A stretch of 5,951 nt of DNA from Planctomycetaceae bacterium (GTDB lineage: Bacteria > Planctomycetota > Planctomycetia > Planctomycetales > Planctomycetaceae). The stretch is from assembly GCA_003445035.1 (NCBI GenBank), contig DLVV01000173.1:1-5951 (forward strand). The letters run 5' to 3'. The notes below the pieces were generated by a model, which saw nothing but the letters and a program-made list of their open reading frames with translations, was not told where the DNA came from and did not search any database. Shown piece by piece: positions 1 to 5,951 of this stretch (positions within the stretch are counted from its first letter, which is position 1; the number at the start of each line of letters is the position of its first letter). The position numbers and the translations under genes are program-made.

Positions 1-405
1 TACACCGGAAAGCAGCTTTACCGGCAGACGTGTGGCAAGTGTCATACGCTGTTCACCGAAGGCGGTAAGATCGGACCGAACCTGACCGGTTTCAAGCGAG
101 ACGACATTCGCGGCATCCTGATGAACGTGATCAATCCCAGTGCCGAGATCCGCAAGGGATTCGAAAACTACACCGTGTTGACCGAGAACGGCCGCATCGT
201 GACCGGGTTCATCGCCGACCAGGACAACCAGGTCGTTGTCGTGCGAGGTGTCGACGGCCAGAACGTGGTCGTCCCGCGAGATGACATCGACGAGATGGTG
301 GCCAACCCCAAGTCGGTCATGCCCGATGGACTTCTCGACAAGTTCAGCGACGACCAGATCAAGCACCTGTTCGCCTTCCTGCGAATCACACAGCCTTTGC
401 CCTAA
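1..405 (+). CDS. Planctomycete-type cytochrome c (heme-binding) domain protein, C-terminal fragment
   Basis: Frame 1 is open from the first base to the TAA at 403-405, giving 134 residues; the true start lies outside the window. The fragment is almost exactly one planctomycete heme-binding domain (TIGR02603-like). The heme-attachment motif CGKCH is at window residues 11-15, followed by the G-x-I-G-P-N-L-T segment typical of these cytochromes. Next comes the family's beta-rich middle (NPSAEIRKGFENY, then T-x-N-G-R-I-V-T-G-F). The V-M-P-D-G motif follows, with Met107 as the likely distal heme ligand, then a closing helix ending in L-F-A-F-L-R. In this family the domain usually sits at the C-terminus of very large exported proteins with a beta-propeller or 'membrane-bound dehydrogenase' front part, so most of the protein is probably missing here. 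An ATG at 121 is internal and would remove the heme motif, so it is not the start. Role in periplasmic electron transfer is inferred from the family. Confidence 0.9.
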   Translation, partial: YTGKQLYRQTCGKCHTLFTEGGKIGPNLTGFKRDDIRGILMNVINPSAEIRKGFENYTVLTENGRIVTGFIADQDNQVVVVRGVDGQNVVVPRDDIDEMVANPKSVMPDGLLDKFSDDQIKHLFAFLRITQPLP

Positions 406-522
406 CCGAATGACTATTGATGTGTCGCCCGAAGATCGGGGCACTCGTATCGCACAACGATCGTCTCGGACATCAGGGACCCCCGACCGAAACGACCTGC
501 CTGCTTTCGCTGGAATTCACAC

Positions 523-2097
523 GTGGACGAACCTGCCGGACCTTCTGGCCAGACGCCGCCGACCGACGAGGCACTGTTGGCGGCCATCAACGTCCTTGAG
601 CAGGTCGCCCTGGATCGGGGACTGCTCGCACAGGTCAACGAAGAGGACCGGAAACGGATCATCCAGGCTTCCGAACGGATTGCGCGGCCGGATCGCAAGT
701 CTCGGAAACGGCTGCTCCGAGCCTTCAAGCACCGTGAACAGGAAGATCTCGCCGAACAGAAAGCTGCCGACGAGCTGAAACTGGCCCGCACCGGGATCCG
801 CACGGCACCCAGTTCGCGGCATTTCAAACAACCCTGCCCACCCGAGCCGTTCGAAACAGAACTTCCTCCCGCTGCCGAGTGGAATCGCGAGAACTTCATC
901 GATCGGCTCGATGTGGCCCGCAGCTGCTACATCTGCAAGCGGGACTTCGACTGGGTCCATTTCTTCTACGACGCCCTGTGTCCGGATTGCGCCGAGTTCA
1001 ACTGGGAACGGCGAGAACGAACCGTTGACCTGTCGGGGCGTTTCGCTGTGCTGACCGGTGGCCGGGTCAAGATCGGCTACCACGCCGCCTTGAAATTGCT
1101 CCGGGCCGGCTGTCACGTCATCGTCACAACCCGGTTCCCGCGCGATGCGGCCACCCGGTTCACCTCCGAAGAGGACTCCTCCGACTGGAGCACCCGGCTC
1201 CAGGTCCACGGGCTCGATCTCCGGCACACGCCCAGCGTCGAGGGTTTTGCCGACCATCTCCGTGGCACGCTGCCACGACTGGACTTCCTGATCAACAACG
1301 CCTGCCAGACCGTCCGGAGACCTCCCGGGTTCTACGCGCACCTGATGGACGAAGAACGAAAGCTCGCCGGCGAATTGCCGGTCATGGCCCGCCCCCTGCT
1401 CGAATCCTACGAGACGCTGCGAGCCCGATCCGCTTCGGCAGAACACGCCGAGATCTCGCTGCCCGAACAGGTCGGCAGCAGCCTGGCCGGCATCCAGCGG
1501 GCAGCCGAACTCTCACAAGTCCCACTGGCTCCCGGGGACCGTGAGACCGGCGAGGAACTCTTCCCGACCGGGCAACTCGACCACGACCTCCAGCAGGTCG
1601 ACCTGCGGTCGATCAACAGTTGGCGATTGCGACTCGCCGACATTTCCACCGTGGAACTTCTCGAGGTCCAGCTCGTCAACGCAGTCGCCCCGTTCATCCT
1701 GAACGCCCGACTGAAACCGCTCATGCAACAGGTGCCGACCCGCGACACGCACATCGTCAACGTGTCGGCCATGGAGGGTGTGTTCTACCGGGCCTACAAA
1801 ACGGACAAGCACCCTCATACCAACATGGCCAAGGCCGCACTGAACATGCTGACCCGGACATCGGCGCAGGATTACGCCCGGGACGGCATTCATATGAACA
1901 GTGTCGACACCGGCTGGATCACCGACGAAGACCCCGCCGAGATCGCTCAACGAAAAACCGAGGAACTCGGTTTTCATCCCCCGCTCGACCAGATCGACGC
2001 GGCAGCCCGGATTTGCGATCCGATCATTTCCGGCTTCCTGACCGGCGAGCACCAGTGGGGCCAGTTCCTCAAGGACTACCAGGTTGCCAACTGGTAA
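523..2097 (+). CDS. Divergent SDR-family NAD(P)-dependent oxidoreductase with N-terminal CxxC/CxxC extension
   Basis: This 524-residue protein is about twice the length of a classical SDR. Residues 1-130 are charged and probably helical. Residues 135-156 hold two CxxC pairs (CYIC at 135-138, CPDC at 153-156), which looks like a small zinc ribbon. The Rossmann fold starts near residue 172. The glycine motif reads TGGRVKIG (178-185), so the usual middle Gly of TGxxxGxG is Lys183. Arg204 after the second strand hints at NADP(H). LDL at 231-233 and NNA at 258-260 are conserved SDR elements. About 100 extra residues (roughly 268-370) precede the active-site Asn386. Ser415 and Lys437 are present, but the Tyr position of YxxxK is Thr433 (HTNMAK). 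The end (S-V-D-T-G-W) matches the SDR region after the active site. No signal peptide is visible, so a cytoplasmic location is likely. GTG at 523 is the first start codon after the in-frame stop at 418-420, with a weak GGA at 512-514. It lies 117 bp after the cytochrome gene on the same strand. The SDR fold is clear; the substrate is unknown. Confidence 0.88.
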   Translation: MDEPAGPSGQTPPTDEALLAAINVLEQVALDRGLLAQVNEEDRKRIIQASERIARPDRKSRKRLLRAFKHREQEDLAEQKAADELKLARTGIRTAPSSRHFKQPCPPEPFETELPPAAEWNRENFIDRLDVARSCYICKRDFDWVHFFYDALCPDCAEFNWERRERTVDLSGRFAVLTGGRVKIGYHAALKLLRAGCHVIVTTRFPRDAATRFTSEEDSSDWSTRLQVHGLDLRHTPSVEGFADHLRGTLPRLDFLINNACQTVRRPPGFYAHLMDEERKLAGELPVMARPLLESYETLRARSASAEHAEISLPEQVGSSLAGIQRAAELSQVPLAPGDRETGEELFPTGQLDHDLQQVDLRSINSWRLRLADISTVELLEVQLVNAVAPFILNARLKPLMQQVPTRDTHIVNVSAMEGVFYRAYKTDKHPHTNMAKAALNMLTRTSAQDYARDGIHMNSVDTGWITDEDPAEIAQRKTEELGFHPPLDQIDAAARICDPIISGFLTGEHQWGQFLKDYQVANW

Positions 2098-2166
2098 CCG
2101 TTCTTGCCATTTGTCTGGAGACTGTTGCGAAGACACCACTGGCGGCACGATGGCCGTCGAATCGGA

Positions 2167-2183
2167 CGGTGACACGGTCGCCG
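2167..2183. terminator. GC-rich hairpin between convergent genes, possible bidirectional terminator
   Basis: CGGTGAC (2167-2173) pairs with GTCGCCG (2177-2183) as a 7-bp stem with one G-T wobble and a 3-base loop. It lies in the 97-bp gap between the convergent stop codons at 2097 and 2194, where a terminator would be expected. There is no T-run on either strand, so it is not a classical intrinsic terminator, and hairpins this short arise by chance in GC-rich DNA. The rest of the gap shows nothing recognisable. Confidence 0.25.
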
Positions 2184-2193
2184 ACAACGACAC

Positions 2194-3921
2194 CTAGTCG
2201 AACACCGAGTCATCCAGCACGAGCCGGAAGATGGACCCCTCGTAGCCGATGACCAGCAACTCACCGTCGTGATCGATGCCGAATGAGCAGGGCTTCTCGG
2301 GACACGCGCCGATCTGGCGGACCTTCACCAGTTTTCGATCCTTCTGGGTCATTGCCCAGATTCGCTTCGATTCGAAGTCCGCAAAGATGAACGCCCCGTA
2401 GTAGGACGAGTTCTTCTTTGCCCGGTAGACGTAACCGGCGGTCACCGACACGCCGTCACGGCGACGGTACGAGAGCACCGGCGGCACGTATGTCTCGCCC
2501 TTGCGGCGATAGCGTTCAGAGAATTCCGAGAAACCCTCGTAGACGTTCCAACCGTGATTCTCGCCGTTCCGCACGATGCAGATGTTCTCGAACAGGTTCT
2601 GCCCGATGTCGCCGACCCACAGGTCTCCGGTCGCGGTGTCCCAGCTGAACCGCCACGGCATCCGCAGTCCATAGGCCCAGATCTCTTCACGGGCCTTCGC
2701 CAGGTGACCAGGCCGCTTCTTGCCGGGCTGTTTTCGGAACGGATTGTCCCTGGGAATCGCATAGGCCAGGTCGCCCTGCGTCCGATCGACATCGATCCTC
2801 AGAATCGAACCGGTCAGCACGCTGAGATTCTGGCCGTTGCCGTCGGGGTCTTCCTGCGGCCCGGCATCACCGGCCCCGATGTAGAGGTACCCGTCGGGTC
2901 CGAATGCCAGCATGCCGCCCCAGTGCAGGTCGGTAGCCTGGGGAATCTGCAGCAGCCGCCGCGACTTGCCGCCGGCATCTTTCCGAAGATCGGCGGTGAC
3001 CGTCCGTTCGGCAATGATCGGCGAGAAGTGGCTGCCCTGGTTGCGGACGTGGTAATTGACGTAGTACTTGCGGTTCTTCTTGAAATCCGGGTGAAACGCC
3101 AGGCACAGCACCCCTTCGAACTGTCCGGTCGACGCCTCGTCACTCAGGTCGACGAACAGTTCTTTCCTGTCCGTGGTGGAATCTCCACTGCCCTTGGTCA
3201 ACCGGTAGATCCTGCGGGTTTTCTGCTCGACGACGAAAAACTCGCGTTCGGTCGTCGGGCTGGAGATGATGCAGACTGGGTGATCAAATTTCATCTCTTT
3301 GGAATGAAGACGCACGAGCCGTGCCGGTTTCTTGACCATCGGCATCTTCTCGGGCACTCCGGCCCACTGCGACTTGCCGGCCGCCTGACGCAAGGTCCCC
3401 AGGTACGCCACCAGGTCGGCAAATTGCCCGGCCTTGATCGACTTGTAGATCCCCGTCGGCATCAGCGATATCTTGTTCGGCTTCTCAAGCTCGATCATCC
3501 CGATCGGAATACGGACCAGCTTGCCCTCAACATCCAGCAGCCGAACTTCCTTCTTGTCGCGTGACTGCAACACACCGTTGATGGTCTTCCCGGCGGTGGT
3601 GACCACGGTGGTCGTTGCATGGTCGGGATGAATGCCGGCACTGGGCTGCAGCACCGAATTGACCAACTGGTCGCGGGTGTACTTGTCGCCGATCGTCCCC
3701 AGCTTCGGCCCCGCCTTCCGCTCCTTGCCCGAGAGAATGTGACACTTCGCGCAGGCGGCCTGCTTGGACTTGAAGACCACCTCGCCGCGTTTGGCATCGC
3801 CGCCCTTGCTGGCCGCGGCCTGGTACCGACCGAGAATCTGTTTCTCGTTCTCCTGGGCGACAAGCACCACCGTCACAGATACCAACAACACGAAAAAGAA
3901 ACCGGTTGTCTTGAACGTCAT
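2194..3921 (-). CDS. Secreted cytochrome c domain fused to glucose/sorbosone dehydrogenase-like (PQQ) beta-propeller
   Basis: The protein has 575 residues. Residues 1-22 form a signal peptide (K4, a hydrophobic stretch to L20, likely cleavage after Ala22), so it acts outside the cytoplasmic membrane. Residues about 30-180 are a planctomycete heme-binding domain: CAKCH at 57-61, a G-P-K-L-G segment, and S-L-M-P-T-G with Met154 as probable distal ligand. Residues about 200-570 are a glucose/sorbosone dehydrogenase propeller: FEGVLCLAFHPDF (268-280), HWGGMLAFGPDGYLYIGAGD (333-352, His333 matching the catalytic-base position of soluble PQQ glucose dehydrogenase), the AYGLR-x-PWR segment (416-424), GDIGQN (437-442) and ENHGWN (454-459). 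Such propellers oxidise sugars with PQQ; the attached heme could accept the electrons. The R-N-P motif that helps hold PQQ in the well-studied enzymes reads R-M-P here (Met421). ATG 3921 is preceded by GAGG with a 9-base spacer. It is convergent with the SDR and divergent from the lyase-like gene. Family assignment is firm; sugar and cofactor are inferred. Confidence 0.92.
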   Translation of the reverse strand: MTFKTTGFFFVLLVSVTVVLVAQENEKQILGRYQAAASKGGDAKRGEVVFKSKQAACAKCHILSGKERKAGPKLGTIGDKYTRDQLVNSVLQPSAGIHPDHATTTVVTTAGKTINGVLQSRDKKEVRLLDVEGKLVRIPIGMIELEKPNKISLMPTGIYKSIKAGQFADLVAYLGTLRQAAGKSQWAGVPEKMPMVKKPARLVRLHSKEMKFDHPVCIISSPTTEREFFVVEQKTRRIYRLTKGSGDSTTDRKELFVDLSDEASTGQFEGVLCLAFHPDFKKNRKYYVNYHVRNQGSHFSPIIAERTVTADLRKDAGGKSRRLLQIPQATDLHWGGMLAFGPDGYLYIGAGDAGPQEDPDGNGQNLSVLTGSILRIDVDRTQGDLAYAIPRDNPFRKQPGKKRPGHLAKAREEIWAYGLRMPWRFSWDTATGDLWVGDIGQNLFENICIVRNGENHGWNVYEGFSEFSERYRRKGETYVPPVLSYRRRDGVSVTAGYVYRAKKNSSYYGAFIFADFESKRIWAMTQKDRKLVKVRQIGACPEKPCSFGIDHDGELLVIGYEGSIFRLVLDDSVFD

Positions 3922-3930
3922 CAGCAGTGG

Positions 3931-3934
3931 CCTC
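3931..3934 (-). promoter_or_regulatory. Shine-Dalgarno for the cytochrome-dehydrogenase gene
   Basis: Read on the minus strand this is GAGG, 9 bases before the ATG whose first base is 3921. It supports that start, which also gives a well-formed signal peptide. Confidence 0.6.
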
Positions 3935-3980
3935 GTGTGAACAGAAGATCGGTCTGCGGGGATCGTGATGTCGGGGTCTC

Positions 3981-4009
3981 AGCCTATCAACGAGCCGGGG
4001 GGATCGCAA
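3981..4009 (-). promoter_or_regulatory. Possible sigma-70-type promoter for the cytochrome-dehydrogenase gene
   Basis: On the minus strand, TTGCGA (4009-4004, 4 of 6 matches to TTGACA) is followed after exactly 17 bases by TAGGCT (3986-3981, matching TATAAT at T1, A2 and T6). This would place transcription start about 50 bases before the ATG. The spacing is right but the -10 box is weak, and planctomycete promoters are poorly defined, so this is only a candidate. Confidence 0.25.
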
Positions 4010-4189
4010 AACGACCGCCGATCGTGGTAACCGCGTGTCGATGGCCCCTTCACCTCGCGTCGATTCCGGCAAGATTTCGATCTGCTTGAACCACGGCACG
4101 GTCCCGGCGACACTGAAGCAAACTCGGTCCCGCGATTTTCTTGGCCCAGCAGCCGACAGGAACCGGAACCGCTCAGAACACGCATCGGT

Positions 4190-4194
4190 AAGGA
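4190..4194 (+). promoter_or_regulatory. Shine-Dalgarno for the lyase-like gene
   Basis: AAGGA ends 6 bases before ATG 4201. Because an in-frame TAA sits at 4189-4191, this ATG is the first possible start in the frame, and the site confirms it. Confidence 0.65.
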
Positions 4195-4200
4195 CCAGAC

Positions 4201-5951
4201 ATGACGCTCCGCTTCATCCCACCGGCTCCCCGGCGAAGCCTCACCCGGGCCCTGCATTCCAACCGTCACCTTTGGATCCGCGTCACCACCCTGCTGATCG
4301 GTCTGGGGCTACAGGCCACAGCCGGTGAAACCCCGATCACCGTGACCGAACCGACAGGCGTGGCTCGAGCCGACTGGCCCGTCACCTCCGGTATCCCACT
4401 CCCTCGGGGCCAGGTGCGGCACGCCCGCCACTCGGCCCTGTTCGACTCCGACGGCAAACAGGTGCCGCTGCAGGCCGAGGTTCTTGGGCGTTGGTCCGAC
4501 GGGTCCATCCGCTGGCTGTTGATCGATTTCCAGGCCACCCTGGCTCCCCACGAGAGTCGACGCTACGTCCTGCGGCATGGACCGGGGGTGACCCGAAAGC
4601 CCGTCCCCGGCCCGCCGCTGATCATCTCGCTGGGCTCTCCCGAGAACCGCATCGTCCCGCTGCTGAAGACCGGGCCGCTGAGGATCCAACTGGCGGCCGA
4701 CCGGTTCCGGCTGCTCGATCACGTCTCACTGGACCGCAACGGTGATGGCCGGTTCTCCGACGACGAACGGCTGACCGACGATCGGGCCAGCGGCATCGAA
4801 CTGGTCGATGGCCACGGCCGGAGATTCCGTGCCGACCTGTCCCTGTCCACCTGGACCATCGAACAGCACGGTCCGCTGCGAGCTTGCGTGCGGATCGAAG
4901 GCCAACACGGCAACAGCGACGCGGCCACGAAGTTCCGTTACGTCGTTCGCCTTCATGTTTTCCGAGGCCGGCCGTTTTTCCGGTTCGACTACACGTTCAT
5001 CAACGACGACCCCGCCACGTTGATGTCGAGATTCCATTCTCTCGAAATCGTCTGTTCGACCCGTGAACGCGGCGACCGGCTGGTGCTATCGGGCAAACCG
5101 TCGAAACCCTCGCGCCTGTTCCAGTTGGACGACCAGCAGTTCCGGATCGGTGACAAGCTCACACGGGGCCACGCCAACGGCTGGGCCGCGGTCGCTGGAT
5201 CTCATGGAGGAATCGCACTGGGCGTACGTGAGTTCTGGCAGAACTGGCCCAAGAGCCTGGAGGTGAAGCCGGGAGAATTGCGAATCGGGCTGTGCCCCGA
5301 TTTTGCCAAGGGCCAGTACGACGGCCGCCCGCTGAAAGAAGAAGTCAAGCACTACTACTATCTGCGAGACGGCGTCTACACGGTGAAGATCGGCGTCGCG
5401 AAGACGCACCGCGTGTGGGCCATGCCGTTTGATGGCCCACCCCAACCCAACAGCCTGGGTGACTTTTTTCGAGCTGCCGAACAACCGCTGCTGGCCCAGT
5501 GCACACCGGCTCACGTGGCGGCCACGGGAGTGCTGGGGACCGCCCCACCGGCCGACCCCCGGAAATACCACGGCTACGACGGCTGGCTGGACCAGATGTT
5601 CACCAGGCATCTCGATGCTCAGCAGAGCAATCGGGAAAACGGCATGCTGAACTTCGGCGACTGGTACCACGTCGAGAAGTTCGGAGGTGGCTGGGGAAAC
5701 CAGGAATACGACACGTCACACTGCTTCTTCGTGCAATACCTGCGAACCGGTGACAGACGGTATTTCGATCGAGCCCGACAGGGTGCCGACCACCTGATGG
5801 ATGTCGACGTGGTCCACGCCGTGAATCGTCACATCCGGGGCCTGGACCATCACGGACAGCCGCAGCCCGGTCACATCTGGACACACAGCGTGGGTCATAC
5901 CGGAGGTTATTACGATCGCGCTCCGCTTGAAGCCGCCTGGTGGTACCAGCT
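4201..5951 (+). CDS. Secreted PcRGLX/YetA-family protein (exo-rhamnogalacturonan lyase-like), 3' end beyond window
   Basis: I translated this frame codon by codon: 583 codons without a stop, running off the right edge. Residues 1-41 look like a signal peptide with a long basic front part (R11-R12 and further Arg/His), a hydrophobic core (T-L-L-I-G-L-G-L) and an A-T-A cleavage site. Residues about 43-125 resemble the N-terminal RIFT-barrel domain of PcRGLX/YetA proteins: a G-I-P-L-P-R-G segment, then W-S-D-G-S-I-R-W-L-L. A beta-rich middle (about 130-400) contains an EF-hand-like loop at 178-189. From about 455 the helical barrel domain begins: NFGDWY (484-489), GWGNQEYD (497-504), Q-Y-L-R-T-G-D-R-R-Y-F (512-522), D-V-D-V-V-H (534-539) and H-S-V-G-H-T-G-G-Y-Y (562-571). 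The family includes a fungal exo-acting rhamnogalacturonan I lyase (PL26) and B. subtilis YetA; members are about 850 residues as I recall, so perhaps 250-300 residues are missing. Lyase activity is inferred from the family, and I cannot assign catalytic residues. Confidence 0.85.
   Translation, partial: MTLRFIPPAPRRSLTRALHSNRHLWIRVTTLLIGLGLQATAGETPITVTEPTGVARADWPVTSGIPLPRGQVRHARHSALFDSDGKQVPLQAEVLGRWSDGSIRWLLIDFQATLAPHESRRYVLRHGPGVTRKPVPGPPLIISLGSPENRIVPLLKTGPLRIQLAADRFRLLDHVSLDRNGDGRFSDDERLTDDRASGIELVDGHGRRFRADLSLSTWTIEQHGPLRACVRIEGQHGNSDAATKFRYVVRLHVFRGRPFFRFDYTFINDDPATLMSRFHSLEIVCSTRERGDRLVLSGKPSKPSRLFQLDDQQFRIGDKLTRGHANGWAAVAGSHGGIALGVREFWQNWPKSLEVKPGELRIGLCPDFAKGQYDGRPLKEEVKHYYYLRDGVYTVKIGVAKTHRVWAMPFDGPPQPNSLGDFFRAAEQPLLAQCTPAHVAATGVLGTAPPADPRKYHGYDGWLDQMFTRHLDAQQSNRENGMLNFGDWYHVEKFGGGWGNQEYDTSHCFFVQYLRTGDRRYFDRARQGADHLMDVDVVHAVNRHIRGLDHHGQPQPGHIWTHSVGHTGGYYDRAPLEAAWWYQ

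Larger units (their letters stand above)
3922..4200. promoter_or_regulatory. Divergent intergenic region shared by the dehydrogenase and lyase-like genes
   Basis: This 279-bp non-coding stretch separates two genes transcribed away from each other, so both promoters should lie here. I found one plausible minus-strand promoter (listed separately) and good ribosome-binding sites at both ends. For the plus-strand gene I saw only a poor candidate: TTGAAC at 4086-4091, then GACACT at 4109-4114 after 17 bases. I found no convincing operator palindrome, riboswitch or tRNA. Short frames that run through it have no recognisable protein content and end inside neighbouring genes. Confidence 0.5.

Noticed and set aside
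428..440. Small hairpin CCCGA/TCGGG with a 3-base loop after the cytochrome gene
   Set aside because: It has only 5 base pairs, no T-run, and such stems are expected by chance in this base composition.
236..778. 180-codon plus-strand frame bridging the cytochrome and SDR genes
   Set aside because: It is in a different frame from both real genes, and its translation is Ser/Arg-rich without any motif.
517..1446. 309-codon minus-strand open frame opposite the SDR gene
   Set aside because: It is antisense to conserved SDR motifs and has no recognisable domain, so I treat it as a shadow frame.
1513..2252. Overlapping frames on both strands around the SDR end (1513-2193 minus, 1620-2252 plus)
   Set aside because: Both overlap the SDR C-terminal motifs in other frames and have low-complexity, Arg/Pro/Ser-rich translations typical of shadow frames.
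2554..3564. 336-codon plus-strand open frame opposite the dehydrogenase gene
   Set aside because: It lies wholly antisense to a gene with clear heme and propeller motifs, and its translation shows no recognisable domain. GC-rich codon bias commonly opens this antisense frame.
3961..4028. Repeated GATCGTG-like words in the divergent intergenic region
   Set aside because: The copies share only about 7 bases with irregular spacing and no symmetry, so they do not support an operator call.
5086..5670. 194-codon minus-strand frame opposite the lyase-like gene
   Set aside because: The plus strand reads continuously through conserved PcRGLX/YetA motifs here; the minus frame has no recognisable content.

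Overview
The window looks like chromosomal DNA of a planctomycete (phylum Planctomycetota); I cannot name the genus. The evidence is two copies of the planctomycete-type cytochrome c heme-binding domain (CxxCH, then a conserved S-x-M-P-x-G motif about 90 residues later), secreted sugar- and polysaccharide-active enzymes, GC-rich DNA with strong C/G preference at third codon positions, and loosely packed genes. High GC produces many long spurious frames opposite the real genes. I see no mobile element, CRISPR array, tRNA or rRNA.

Layout. (1) 1-405, +: the C-terminal 134 residues of a protein ending in a planctomycete cytochrome c domain; its start is off the left edge. (2) 523-2097, +: a divergent short-chain dehydrogenase/reductase (SDR) with an N-terminal extension carrying two CxxC pairs; it lacks two hallmark SDR residues. 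(3) 2194-3921, -: a secreted protein with an N-terminal planctomycete heme domain fused to a glucose/sorbosone dehydrogenase (PQQ sugar dehydrogenase-like) beta-propeller. It converges on gene 2 across a 97-bp gap that holds one GC-rich hairpin. (4) 4201 to the right edge, +: a secreted PcRGLX/YetA-type (exo-rhamnogalacturonan lyase-like) protein, open for 583 codons and truncated by the window end. Genes 3 and 4 are divergent and share a 279-bp upstream region.

How the genes may work together. Genes 1, 3 and 4 fit a periplasmic or exported theme of polysaccharide and sugar breakdown coupled to c-type cytochromes: a lyase-like enzyme releases sugar units, and a propeller-plus-heme protein could oxidise a sugar and pass electrons onward. 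That link is inferred from proximity and family; no substrate can be read from the sequence. The SDR appears cytoplasmic, has no visible export signal, and may be unrelated. I found no clear new multi-gene system. The most unusual items are the SDR with non-canonical active-site and cofactor motifs, and the altered R-N-P motif in the dehydrogenase propeller.
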